A DNA stretch of 64,000 nucleotides from Actinomarinicola tropica (GTDB lineage: Bacteria > Actinomycetota > Acidimicrobiia > Acidimicrobiales > SKKL01): positions 3,623,001 to 3,687,000 of the forward strand of contig NZ_CP045851.1 of assembly GCF_009650215.1 (NCBI RefSeq), in the 5' to 3' direction. Of this stretch, positions 39,917 to 47,720 are shown in pieces. Below the pieces are notes generated by a model, which saw only the letters and a list, made by a program, of their open reading frames with translations, had not been told where the DNA came from and did not search any database. Both the position numbers and the translations under genes were made by a program. Numbering within the stretch: the first letter of the stretch is position 1; every line of letters begins with the position of its first letter.

Positions 39917-40439
39917 CCCACCACGCGCCCGCCAGCACGAGCACGACCACGGCCAGCGCCCCGATCCGGTAGGCGCCGCCGCCTCGTGGGCCGCCCGATG
40001 CCGCGACGAGGGCGAGGCCGCCGACGACACCCGCCACCAGCCCCAGCAGCGCCAGGTCGCCGACCCGACGGGCTCGCCACGCGGGCGTCGGTCGGGAGGC
40101 CGTGCGGTGCTCGAGCGCCGACCAGGAGAGCTCGGCCCCGAACCACACGAGCAACCCGAGGGGGACGGCGGCGAGCTGGGCCTCGTCCCCGACGTCGAGC
40201 GTGACGGCGATCGCCGCCGCGCCGAGCTGGGCACACGAGCCGATCACGGCGAGGGCGGGGACCCCGCCGACCACGGCCGCCGTGAGGAGGGCGGCACCAC
40301 CGAGGGCGAGGGCCGCCGGACCGTTCGCCCCGTCGACGACGACGATGGCCGCGACGACCACGAGGGCGGCAACGACGGCCAGCGCCGCACCGCGTCGGGC
40401 CCGGACCGGTGCCCAGCGCACCGTCCCGACGCGCCTCAC
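39894..40439 (-). CDS. Membrane protein of the MoxR-DUF58 operon
   Basis: A 181-aa integral membrane protein with about five membrane segments (ALAVVAALVVVAAIVVV near residue 17, AALALGGAALLTAAVVG, ALAVIGSCAQLGAAAIAV, LALLGLVAGVVGGLALVA, and a C-terminal AYRIGALAVVVLVLAGAWWV). It starts with GTG 40439 overlapping the DUF58 stop (GTGA), so it is the last gene of that operon. It probably assembles with the other membrane members; no family name can be given. Confidence 0.7.
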   Translation of the reverse strand: MRRVGTVRWAPVRARRGAALAVVAALVVVAAIVVVDGANGPAALALGGAALLTAAVVGGVPALAVIGSCAQLGAAAIAVTLDVGDEAQLAAVPLGLLVWFGAELSWSALEHRTASRPTPAWRARRVGDLALLGLVAGVVGGLALVAASGGPRGGGAYRIGALAVVVLVLAGAWWVSRPAPR

Positions 40440-41704
40440 CGCGCCCACCGCGCCACCGCCTCCCGATGGCGCACGAGCTCGTCGACCGCCTGCTCCACGC
40501 CGGTCCCGACCTCCCAGGGCACGAGGGCGACACCCGCCCGCCGGATCTCCTCGCGCACGGCGTCGCGCTCCATCCGCCAGAGCCGGTGGGCGACGCGCGC
40601 CCGGGAGTCGGCGCCGGCGGGCAGCTCCAGGTCCGGGACGACCTCCACCACCGCGAGGTCGAGCCCCCGGGCGCGCATGCGGCGCACGGTCGCGGTGCTG
40701 CGGACGTCGAGCAACGGGGAGAGCACGACGACGAGCGCTCTCTGCGGCAGCGCCCGGGCCGGCATGACCTCGAGGGGCTTGTCGACCTCGCTGCGCCACA
40801 CCTCGGTGTCGGCCAGCGCCTCGGCGAGCCGGTAGAGCTGGACGGTGCCGCCGGCCGGGCGCACCCAGCGGAGCACGCCGCCGAGGTCGACGAGGCCGAC
40901 GCGGTCGTTCGCGGCGAGGTGGCGGCCGGCCAGCGCCCGGGCCAGCTCCACCGTGCGGCGGAGGGTGTCGTCCCGGTCTGAGGTCGCGGCGGCGAAGGAG
41001 TCCACGAACAGGACGACCTCCCCGCTGCGATCCGGGTGCCGCTCGTCGACCCACAGGTCGCCACGACGGGCGGTGACCCGCCAGTTGACGTTGCGCGCCC
41101 GGTCGCCGGGCACGAAGGGCCGGACGTCGGCGGGTTCGATCCCCTCGCCGCGCTGGCGGGAGCCGTGCCCGCCGGGGATCGTGCGGAGGGCCCTCGGGGC
41201 GGCGATCCGCCGCAGCGACGCCTCGTCGGGGAGCACGCGCAGCGGTGCCGAGGCGCCGGCGACGCGCGCCACACGGAGGCCCAGCCGGTCGGAGAGAGCG
41301 GCGTCGACGGTCAGCGGCCCGATCCCGCCCCAGCGGTCCGCCCGCAAGCGCCAGCGGAACTCGCAGCGCCCGTCGACCACGACGTCCTCGACCGCCGGGT
41401 GCCCCTCGACGAGGGTCGTGCCGTCGGGCACCACCAGGCGCACCTCGGCGCTGCCCACCGAACCCGCCGCCACCACCCTCGCCTCGACGTCGATCTCGTC
41501 CCCGGCGACGGCGCGCGTCGTGCCGATGCGAACCATCACCTCACCGCCCGGCGCGCGGTCGACCGCGAGCCCGACGAGGAGCGTGACGAGGAAGGGCGCG
41601 GCCAGCGCGACCGGTTCGGGGCGCGAGGACGCCACCGCGACGACGAGGCCGAGGGTGGCGAGGCAGGCGGCCCCGACGAGCCTGGCGCGGGCCCGGACGG
41701 CCAC
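40436..41704 (-). CDS. DUF58 domain protein
   Basis: A 422-aa protein: two N-terminal membrane segments (ARLVGAACLATLGLVVAVA and APFLVTLLVGLAVD), a beta-rich middle, and the DUF58 region near residues 175-240 with EPADVRPFVPGDRARNVNW, RVTARRGDLWVDE, then a VWA-like strand EVVLFVDSFAA. DUF58 proteins are the usual partners of MoxR ATPases and DUF4129 membrane proteins. The start (GTG 41704) is 3 bp after the moxR-type gene stop. Its role in assembling or activating a cell-surface complex is inferred from the conserved operon. Confidence 0.88.
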   Translation of the reverse strand: MAVRARARLVGAACLATLGLVVAVASSRPEPVALAAPFLVTLLVGLAVDRAPGGEVMVRIGTTRAVAGDEIDVEARVVAAGSVGSAEVRLVVPDGTTLVEGHPAVEDVVVDGRCEFRWRLRADRWGGIGPLTVDAALSDRLGLRVARVAGASAPLRVLPDEASLRRIAAPRALRTIPGGHGSRQRGEGIEPADVRPFVPGDRARNVNWRVTARRGDLWVDERHPDRSGEVVLFVDSFAAATSDRDDTLRRTVELARALAGRHLAANDRVGLVDLGGVLRWVRPAGGTVQLYRLAEALADTEVWRSEVDKPLEVMPARALPQRALVVVLSPLLDVRSTATVRRMRARGLDLAVVEVVPDLELPAGADSRARVAHRLWRMERDAVREEIRRAGVALVPWEVGTGVEQAVDELVRHREAVARWAR

Positions 41705-41707
41705 GGT

Positions 41708-42697
41708 TCAGGTGGCCCGGAGGGCGTGGTCCTCCGCGGCGGGGGTCGGCACGGTGGCCACGATGCCGGCCACCACGTCGTCCCCCGAGAGCCCGCGCAC
41801 CCACAGCTCGGGTCGCAGGATCAGCCGGTGGGCGAGGGCCGGCACCGCGACCTTCTGGACGTCGCTCGGCGTCACGAAGTCGCGGCCCGCGAGCGCCGCC
41901 GCCGCTCGTGCGAGCTTCACGAGGGCGAGCGAGCCACGGGGGCTCGCGCCGGTCTGGAGCTGCGGATCGACACGGGTCGCCTCGACGAGGGCCACCACGT
42001 AGTCGAGGATCGGCGCGGCCACGTGGACCTCCTCGAGCGCGGCCTGGAGGCGGAGGAACGTGTCCCGGTCGACCACCTGGCGCAGCTCGGCGTCGTCGTG
42101 CTTGCGCTCGATGCGACGACGCAGCACCTCGATCTCGCCGTCGGTGTCGGGGTATCCGAGGCGCACGCGCAGGAGGAACCGGTCCATCTGGGCCTCGGGC
42201 AGCGGGTAGGTGCCCTCGAACTCGACCGGGTTCTGGGTGGCGATGACGAGGAACGGCCGGGGCAGCGGGTGGGTGGTGCCGTCGATCGTGACCTGCCGCT
42301 CGGCCATCGCCTCGAGCAGCGCCGCCTGCGTCTTGGGGGGCGCCCGGTTGATCTCGTCGCCGAGCAGGAGGTGGGTGAAGATCGGTCCGGCACGGAAGAC
42401 GAAGTCCTTCTGCGACGGATCCCAGATCGACGAGCCGGTGACGTCGGCCGGCATGAGGTCCGGGGTGAACTGGACGCGGCTCACGTCGACACCGGTGACC
42501 GTGGCGAACGAGCGGGCGAGGAGGGTCTTGGCCAGGCCGGGCAGGTCCTCGATGAGCACGTGGCCGTCGGCCAGCCATCCGGCCAGCACGAGCTCGAGCG
42601 CGGCCCGCTTGCCGATGACCGCCCGTTCGACCTCGGCGACGACGGCGGCCGCCGCGTCCGCGACCTCGGCGACCGTCGCCGCGCTGCTGCTCGTCAT
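41708..42697 (-). CDS. MoxR-family AAA+ ATPase
   Basis: A 329-aa AAA+ ATPase/chaperone. The P-loop region is HVLIEDLPGLAKTLLARSFA near residue 46, Walker B LLLGDEINRAPPKTQAALL, sensor 1 FLVIATQNPVEFEGTYPLP, and arginine finger region EAQMDRFLLRVRLGYPD. The C-terminal lid contains RVDPQLQTGASPRGSLAL. MoxR proteins use ATP to mature metal-dependent or VWA-containing partner complexes. It starts at ATG 42697, 64 bp after the small membrane protein gene, and leads directly to DUF58. Confidence 0.93.
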   Translation of the reverse strand: MTSSSAATVAEVADAAAAVVAEVERAVIGKRAALELVLAGWLADGHVLIEDLPGLAKTLLARSFATVTGVDVSRVQFTPDLMPADVTGSSIWDPSQKDFVFRAGPIFTHLLLGDEINRAPPKTQAALLEAMAERQVTIDGTTHPLPRPFLVIATQNPVEFEGTYPLPEAQMDRFLLRVRLGYPDTDGEIEVLRRRIERKHDDAELRQVVDRDTFLRLQAALEEVHVAAPILDYVVALVEATRVDPQLQTGASPRGSLALVKLARAAAALAGRDFVTPSDVQKVAVPALAHRLILRPELWVRGLSGDDVVAGIVATVPTPAAEDHALRAT

Positions 42698-42761
42698 GTC
42701 CGTCCCCCCGGTCGTGGTGGCCCCACCTCCGCCGGAGGGGTCGTCGGTGCAGGCTGCCACA

Positions 42762-43193
42762 TCAGCCGCGGTCGGAGCCGCCGCCCGCCTCCAACCGGTC
42801 GAGGAGCACCTCGACCGCGGCGACCACCGCAGCCGTCCCCTCCCCCGGCGCGGTGGGGGGCTGCGGACCGTCGCCCGTGAGGTAGCGCCACTCCGCGCCG
42901 AGGAGGTCGGCAGCCCGCGGGTCGCCCATGGCCAACCCGTGCCGGCCGAGCAGGGTCGTGGCCACGAGGGGCTCGAGCTGACGGGCCAGGCGGGCTCGAC
43001 CACGACCACCCGACGTGCCGGCCGCGAGCATCGCCGACTCCCACCGGGCCAGGCCTTCGGGGCGCTCCTGCGGGGTCGGCCGACGAGGCCCGAGGAGGGC
43101 CGGCACGAGGGTCGCACCCCCCGGGTGGACCCCGACGAGCCGGACGAGGAGCACCACCACGAGGACCGCGAGGACCGCCAGGGCGACCGTCAC
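42762..43193 (-). CDS. Small membrane-anchored protein of the MoxR operon
   Basis: A 143-aa protein with one N-terminal membrane segment (VALAVLAVLVVVLLVRLVGV) and a hydrophilic, partly helical tail (LARWESAMLAAGTSGGRGRA, then LEPLVATTLLGRHGLAMGD). Its GTG at 43193 overlaps the DUF4129 stop (GTGA). It has no recognised family, but its place between DUF4129 and MoxR genes ties it to this complex. Confidence 0.75.
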   Translation of the reverse strand: MTVALAVLAVLVVVLLVRLVGVHPGGATLVPALLGPRRPTPQERPEGLARWESAMLAAGTSGGRGRARLARQLEPLVATTLLGRHGLAMGDPRAADLLGAEWRYLTGDGPQPPTAPGEGTAAVVAAVEVLLDRLEAGGGSDRG

Positions 43194-44101
43194 GCCGAGG
43201 CCCCCACGTGCAGCTCGTCACGCACGGCACGCAGCGCCTCGACCGCCTCCAGCTGGGCGGCCCGGTCGATGGCGTGGGGCGAGAACATGGCCCGCTCGAA
43301 GGAGTCGCCGAGGCGTCGCACCAGGGGGCCCGACACGTCGACGGCGTCGAGGACCCGCGCCACGAAGTCCGTCGGGGTCTCGGCGTCGCGCCGCGGCTGG
43401 CCCACAGCCGCCACGGCCAGCTCGAAGCGGGCCCACGCCGAGATGACCGCACGCCGGGGATCGGGGTCGTCGCGCAGATCGCCGAGCGCGTCGTCGAGGA
43501 GCACGCGAAGGCGGTCGCGTCGCTCCTCGACCGTCTCGGCCTGGGGCACCGAGGGGGGTGCCAGACGCCGACGCGGCCCGGCGAACCACGCGGTGACGGC
43601 GACCGCGCCGAGCAGCCCGACGACGAGTCCGACGAGCAGCGGCGTCGTGCCGCTGTCCTCGGCGGCACCGCCGTCGCCAGGCTGGACCTCGAGGTCGACC
43701 GGCGCGATCTCCATGACGTCCTGCTCCTGCTCCTCGGGTGGACCGATCCACTCGAAGAGCCGGTCGAGGAGCGGGGCGGTGACGAGGAGGACTCCGGCGA
43801 CGACGAGGGTCGGCACGAGCGAGCTGCGGCGGGAGGTCAGCTCGGCGGCGCGGCCGTCGCGACCCCGGAGCAGGACGACGACGAGGGCGACGAGCAGCAT
43901 GGCGCTGCCGAAGCTCAGCATCGCGACCATCCCCGCGTCGGTCAGGGCCCGCGTCGCGTCCCCGCCGAGGTCGATCCCCCCGCCCGCCCCGGACCCCCTC
44001 GCCCCCGAGGCGAGCACCGCGACGCCCGCCGCCGCCGCAGCCGCCAGGCCGACCGCGAGCACGGCCCGAGGTGCACGGGGACGGGCGTCGTTTGGCGGCA
44101 T
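43190..44101 (-). CDS. DUF4129 membrane protein
   Basis: A 303-aa protein with four membrane segments (near residues 14-32, 61-78 AMLLVALVVVLLRG, 96-116 LVPTLVVAGVLLVTAPLL, 150-170 LLVGLVVGLLGAVAV) and a cytoplasmic C-terminal DUF4129 domain (residues ~205-303: RRAVISAWARFELAVAAVG, TPTDFVARVLDAV, DSFERAMFSPHAID). I start at ATG 44101; the frame is open to 44146. It is the first gene of the DUF4129/small protein/MoxR/DUF58/membrane operon. Confidence 0.85.
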   Translation of the reverse strand: MPPNDARPRAPRAVLAVGLAAAAAAGVAVLASGARGSGAGGGIDLGGDATRALTDAGMVAMLSFGSAMLLVALVVVLLRGRDGRAAELTSRRSSLVPTLVVAGVLLVTAPLLDRLFEWIGPPEEQEQDVMEIAPVDLEVQPGDGGAAEDSGTTPLLVGLVVGLLGAVAVTAWFAGPRRRLAPPSVPQAETVEERRDRLRVLLDDALGDLRDDPDPRRAVISAWARFELAVAAVGQPRRDAETPTDFVARVLDAVDVSGPLVRRLGDSFERAMFSPHAIDRAAQLEAVEALRAVRDELHVGASA

Positions 44102-44119
44102 GACCCGAAAGGGTGGCAC

Positions 44120-44144
44120 GGTCGCGACATCGGCGCCCGCGACC
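44120..44144. promoter_or_regulatory. Inverted repeat between divergent operons
   Basis: GGTCGCG (44120-44126) and CGCGACC (44138-44144) are perfect arms with an 11-nt spacer, about one helical turn and a half centre to centre. They lie in the 84-bp gap between the DUF4129 operon and the RsbW-like gene. An operator serving both is possible; no regulator can be named. Confidence 0.4.
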
Positions 44145-44185
44145 ACCTAGCGTGTGCCGGTCTCCCGACGACAGGCACCCACCCA

Positions 44186-44581
44186 GTGAGCAGTCTCGAC
44201 ACGGACCAACTGCGGGCCACGCGGTCCTTCCCCGCAGACGTCGCGAGCGCCGAAGCGGCGCGTCGCTTCGTCGAGTCCGTGCTGCACCGGTGGGGGTGCG
44301 ACGGCTTTCGCGACGATGCCCTGCTGCTCGTCTCCGAGCTGGTCACCAACGCCGTCGTCCACGCCCGCAGCGGCTGCGAGGTGGTCGTCGTCCACGAGTC
44401 GCTCGGCGTCCGGGTGGAGGTGTCCGACCAGGACCGCCACCACGATCCCGTCCAGCAGCCGCTCGACCTGGTGTCGCCGCACGGCCGCGGGCTGCTCATC
44501 GTCGACCGGGTGGCCACCGCCTGGGGCACCGTCCACGAGGACGGCGGCAAGCGGGTGTGGTTCCAGCTCCACGCCAGCTGA
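44186..44581 (+). CDS. RsbW-like ATP-binding anti-sigma/regulatory kinase
   Basis: A 131-aa HATPase_c_2-type protein: N-box LLLVSELVTNAVVHA near residue 50, G1 region VEVSDQDRHHDPV, and G2 region LDLVSPHGRGLLIVDRVA near residue 90, ending with VWFQLHAS. Such small ATPases phosphorylate an antagonist or bind a sigma factor in partner-switching circuits. The GTG at 44186 begins the protein. No antagonist or sigma gene is adjacent. The PAS-GAF-PP2C phosphatase at 7903-9630 is of the type that opposes such kinases. Confidence 0.85.
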   Translation: MSSLDTDQLRATRSFPADVASAEAARRFVESVLHRWGCDGFRDDALLLVSELVTNAVVHARSGCEVVVVHESLGVRVEVSDQDRHHDPVQQPLDLVSPHGRGLLIVDRVATAWGTVHEDGGKRVWFQLHAS

Positions 44582-44627
44582 GCCGTCCCTGACAGCTGCT
44601 GTCAGCATCGCTCCGTAGTCTCGGGGC

Positions 44628-45596
44628 GTGCGCGCCAGCCGGCTGATCGCCCTGCTCCTCCGCCTCCAGCACCAGGGACCGACCACGGCGGCGCGCCTCG
44701 CCGAGGAGCTCGAGGTGTCGGTCAGGACGATCTACCGGGACGTCGCCGGGCTCCAGCAGGCCGGCGTCCCCATCTGGACCGAGACCGGCCCCGGCGGCGG
44801 CATCCGGCTGCTCGACGGGTGGCAGGGGCGCATCGACGGGTTGACCGCCGACGAGGCCAGCGCCCTGATGCTCTCCGGCGCGCCGGCCGCCGCCGCCGAG
44901 CTCGGCCTCGGCTCGGTCGTCGCCGCGGCGCAGGCCAAGGTCATGGCCACCCTGCCCCCCGAGCTGCGGAGCCGAGCCGGGCGGGTCCGCGAGCGCTTCC
45001 TCCTCGACGCCCCGGGGTGGTTCCACCGCGACGAGCCGACGACCCACCTCGACGTCGTCGCCGACGCGGTCTGGTCGGAGGCCCGCCTCGACGTCCGCTA
45101 CGGCCGCCAGGACCGCGAGGTCCGCCGGCGGATCGACCCGCTCGGCCTCGTGCTGAAGGGCGGCGCCTGGTACGTCGTCGCCGCCCACCGAGGGCAGGTG
45201 CGCACCTACCGGCTCGCCCGCGTCGTCTCGGTCCGGCGCCTCGACGAGACGTTCGTGCGACCGGCCGACTTCGACCTGGCCGGCTGGTGGGGGGCGTCGA
45301 GCACCGAGTTCGAGCTGTCGCTCCTCCGTGAGCGCATCGAGCTGCGCGTCGACGCCGTGGGCGCCCGCCTGCTCCCCGCCCACGTCGGCCACGCCGCGGC
45401 CGAGCCGGCGCTGGCCGCCGCCCCGCCGCCCGACGCGCACGGCTGGCGCACCGTCGAGCTGCCGGTCGAGTCGCTCGAGGTCGCGGCCCACCAGCTGACG
45501 TCGCTCGGCGAGCACGTCGAGGTCGTCGCCCCTCCGGCCCTGCGCTCCGAGATGGCCCGCATCGGCCGGGCGATGGCGGTCCGCCACGGCGGCTGA
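44628..45596 (+). CDS. WYL-domain transcriptional regulator
   Basis: A 322-aa DeoR/YafY-type regulator. The N-terminal winged helix (residues 1-60: RLIALLLRLQHQG, TTAARLAEELEVSVRTIYRD, VAGLQQAGVPIWTE) binds DNA. The WYL domain (residues ~140-215) has LVLKGGAWYVVAAHRGQVRT and YRLARVVSVRRLDETF. A WCX-like C-terminal region follows. WYL regulators respond to nucleic acid or small ligands and are often found near defence or DNA-damage genes, but none is adjacent here. Start GTG 44628; convergent with hisG. Confidence 0.9.
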   Translation: MRASRLIALLLRLQHQGPTTAARLAEELEVSVRTIYRDVAGLQQAGVPIWTETGPGGGIRLLDGWQGRIDGLTADEASALMLSGAPAAAAELGLGSVVAAAQAKVMATLPPELRSRAGRVRERFLLDAPGWFHRDEPTTHLDVVADAVWSEARLDVRYGRQDREVRRRIDPLGLVLKGGAWYVVAAHRGQVRTYRLARVVSVRRLDETFVRPADFDLAGWWGASSTEFELSLLRERIELRVDAVGARLLPAHVGHAAAEPALAAAPPPDAHGWRTVELPVESLEVAAHQLTSLGEHVEVVAPPALRSEMARIGRAMAVRHGG

Positions 45597-45625
45597 GCCC
45601 GCGGGTCGGGCCGCCCGGTCGGGCT
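45596..45625. terminator. Candidate bidirectional hairpin between WYL gene and hisG
   Basis: AGCCCG (45596-45601) and CGGGCT (45620-45625) can pair, with an inner CGGG/CCCG stem (45607-45610 and 45614-45617). It spans the entire gap between the convergent stops. No T-run is present; a role as a shared terminator is likely from position. Confidence 0.4.
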
Positions 45626-46466
45626 AGGGCAGGACGGCGTCGGTCGGCAGGGCGACGATGCCCGTCGCGCCGAGCTCGCGGAGGGCGCCGAGCTTGGCCC
45701 ACAGGTCCGACCGCTCGACGACGAGGTGGGCGGCCACGAGGTCGTCACGCTCGGCGAGCGGCATCACCGTCGGCGACGCCAGCCCGTGGAACAGCTCGGT
45801 CAGCGCGTCCAGCCGGTCCGGCGGCACGTGGAGCAGGAGGTACTGGCGCTTGCGGGCGTCGAGCGCCGCGCCGATGCGCAGCTCGAGGTCGGTGAGGATG
45901 CCCGCGCTGTCGTCCGACCGCACGAAGCGGGCCTGGCAGCGCTCCATCTCCGCCACGACGCGGAGGCGGTTGCGGGCCAGGCTGGCGCCGGTCTCGCGGA
46001 GGTCGACGATGGCGTCGGCCATCCCGGCGGCGCACACGCCCTCCAGCGCCCCGCCCATGGGGACGACGGTGACGTCGATGTCGCGCGCGGCGAACCACCG
46101 CTCGGTGACGTTCGGCATGTGCGTGGCGACGACGCCGCCGGCGAAGTCGGCCGCCTCGCGGCGCGGATCGTCGTCGCGCGCCGCGAGGACGAGGTCCGAG
46201 CGGGCGAAGCCGAGATCGGCGGCCGGCCAGTCCGCCAGGTCGTACTCGAGCGCGATGTCGGTGGAGATGAACGCCGCCGTCAGGCGGCCGGCGCGCAGCC
46301 AGGCCGCGGCGTCGCGGGGCCGCATCTCGATGAACTCGACGCCCTCGATCGTCGCCCGGGCGTCGGAGCCACGGAACGCGCTGACCGTGAACCCGGCGTG
46401 GTCGAGGAGACGCAGGACCTCGTCGCGGAGGCGGCCGCGGGACGGGAGGCCGACACGGGTGGTCAT
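45624..46466 (-). CDS. hisG: ATP phosphoribosyltransferase (HisG, long form)
   Basis: A 280-aa enzyme for the first step of histidine synthesis, joining ATP and PRPP. The N-terminal strand is VGLPSRGRLRDEVLRLL. The central part holds VATHMPNVTERWFAARD and the PRPP-site stretch GMADAIVDLRETGASL (near residue 147). The C-terminal ~80 residues form the extra ACT-like regulatory domain of long-form HisG, which allows feedback by histidine without HisZ. ATG 46466 overlaps the hisE stop (ATGA), so the pair forms a mini-operon. Confidence 0.92.
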   Translation of the reverse strand: MTTRVGLPSRGRLRDEVLRLLDHAGFTVSAFRGSDARATIEGVEFIEMRPRDAAAWLRAGRLTAAFISTDIALEYDLADWPAADLGFARSDLVLAARDDDPRREAADFAGGVVATHMPNVTERWFAARDIDVTVVPMGGALEGVCAAGMADAIVDLRETGASLARNRLRVVAEMERCQARFVRSDDSAGILTDLELRIGAALDARKRQYLLLHVPPDRLDALTELFHGLASPTVMPLAERDDLVAAHLVVERSDLWAKLGALRELGATGIVALPTDAVLP

Positions 46467-46741
46467 CGCTTGCGCTCCTCGAGGACTCGGAGGACGTGGT
46501 CGAACGGGACGTCGGCGCCGACCAGGCCGACCATCAGGTGGTACACGAGGTCGGCGGCCTCCTCGGCGATCCGCTCGTCGGACCGGTCGGTGCGCCCGAG
46601 CTCGAGGCACACCTCGAAGGCCTCCTCCATGATCTTGCGCTGGGTGCGCTCGGGGTCGGCGAGCAGCTCGGCGGTGTAGGAGCCGGCAGGGGCGTCGTCG
46701 CGGCGCGACCGCAGGACGGCTTCGAGATCGTGGAGGGGCAC
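46463..46741 (-). CDS. hisE: Phosphoribosyl-ATP pyrophosphatase (HisE)
   Basis: A 92-aa all-helical MazG-like pyrophosphatase for the second histidine-synthesis step (PR-ATP to PR-AMP). Signature acidic residues lie in RKIMEEAFEVCLELG (EExxE type) and ERIAEEAADLVYHLMVGLVG. The start GTG 46741 gives VPLHDLEAVLRSRRDDAPAG, the usual N-terminus; the frame runs on to 46840 without homology. It is coupled to hisG by a 4-bp overlap. The rest of the his pathway is not in this window. Confidence 0.9.
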   Translation of the reverse strand: MPLHDLEAVLRSRRDDAPAGSYTAELLADPERTQRKIMEEAFEVCLELGRTDRSDERIAEEAADLVYHLMVGLVGADVPFDHVLRVLEERKR

Positions 46742-46808
46742 GCCGGAACGGTAGTGCCCGGGCCAGGTCGGCCGGAAAGGCGGGCCTCCGTTGTGGTGGA
46801 CTGCGGCC

Positions 46809-47267
46809 ATGACCGACCGCATCGAGATCACCCGTGACATCGCCGCGTCCCCCGAGGACGTCTACGCCGCCATCTCCGACGTCACCCGCATGGGCGAGTG
46901 GTCCGAGGAGTGCACCGGCTGCGAGTGGACCGGCGGGCACGACGGCCCCGCGATCGGGGCCACCTTCGACGGTCACAACCGCCACGGCGACAAGGAGTGG
47001 ACGAGCCAGTGCACGGTGATCGAGGCCGACCCCGGCCGGTCGTTCGCCTTCGAGTGCGCGATGTTCGACTTCCACTACTCCACCTGGGGCTACCGCATCG
47101 AGCCGATCGACGGCGGCAGCCGGGTCACGGAGTGGAGCGACGACCTGCGCCCCGAGTCGGCGCTCGAGTTCAGCAAGCAGATGTCGGGCGTCGAGGACCG
47201 GGCCGAGCGGAACCGCCAGACGATCAGCGGCACGCTCGAACGTCTGGCTGCCGCGCTCGGGGGGTAG
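46809..47267 (+). CDS. SRPBCC (START/polyketide cyclase-like) protein
   Basis: A 152-aa protein of the Bet v1/SRPBCC fold: TRDIAASPEDVYAAISDVTR near residue 8, then RMGEWSEECTGCEWTGG with the typical Trp and two Cys, FDGHNRHGDKEWTSQCTVIE, and a C-terminal long helix with Arg residues. The fold holds a hydrophobic pocket for lipid or polyketide-like ligands; members without catalytic residues are often called cyclase/dehydrase. ATG 46809 sits next to the divergent hisE gene. Confidence 0.85.
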   Translation: MTDRIEITRDIAASPEDVYAAISDVTRMGEWSEECTGCEWTGGHDGPAIGATFDGHNRHGDKEWTSQCTVIEADPGRSFAFECAMFDFHYSTWGYRIEPIDGGSRVTEWSDDLRPESALEFSKQMSGVEDRAERNRQTISGTLERLAAALGG

Positions 47268-47304
47268 CGCGCCCGACTGCGGGCCCGTACGGAAGGAGCC
47301 ACCG

Positions 47305-47703
47305 ATGCCGAAGCAGCCGAGCGGGAGCTCGTCGCGCCGACCGCCCGAACCCTCCGAGGACCACGCCGAGATCGACGACTGGATGGGTCGGCAGGTGCCC
47401 GACCTCCAGCCGATCGTCGAGCACCTCGACGCCACCATCCGCGACGTGCACCCCGACGCCCACTTCGCGCTGAAGTGGAAGAAGGCGTACTACGGGCTGC
47501 CCGACGTCGGCTGGATGATCGAGCTCGTCGCCTACGACGTGTCGGTCAACATCGTGTTCCACGGCGGCGCCGACCTCGACCCGCCCCCCGACCAGGGGTC
47601 CGGCAGCAGCCGCTACGTGAAGCTGCGGAGCCTCGAGGAGGCGCAGGACCCGCAGCTGCGTCGCTGGATCGAGCAGGCAGGCGAGGTCAAGGGCTGGACC
47701 TGA
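47305..47703 (+). CDS. DUF1801 domain protein
   Basis: A 132-aa protein matching DUF1801 (YdhG-like): an N-terminal Ser/Pro-rich stretch, helix VPDLQPIVEHLDATIRD, then HPDAHFALKWKKAYYGLPD, VSVNIVFHGGADLDPPPDQG, and the C-terminal SSRYVKLRSLEEAQDPQLRR. These small proteins have an iron-sulfur-assembly-like fold of uncertain role. ATG 47305 is preceded by GGAAGGAG at proper spacing. Confidence 0.85.
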   Translation: MPKQPSGSSSRRPPEPSEDHAEIDDWMGRQVPDLQPIVEHLDATIRDVHPDAHFALKWKKAYYGLPDVGWMIELVAYDVSVNIVFHGGADLDPPPDQGSGSSRYVKLRSLEEAQDPQLRRWIEQAGEVKGWT

Positions 47704-47720
47704 CCCCAACCGCCCCCGGT

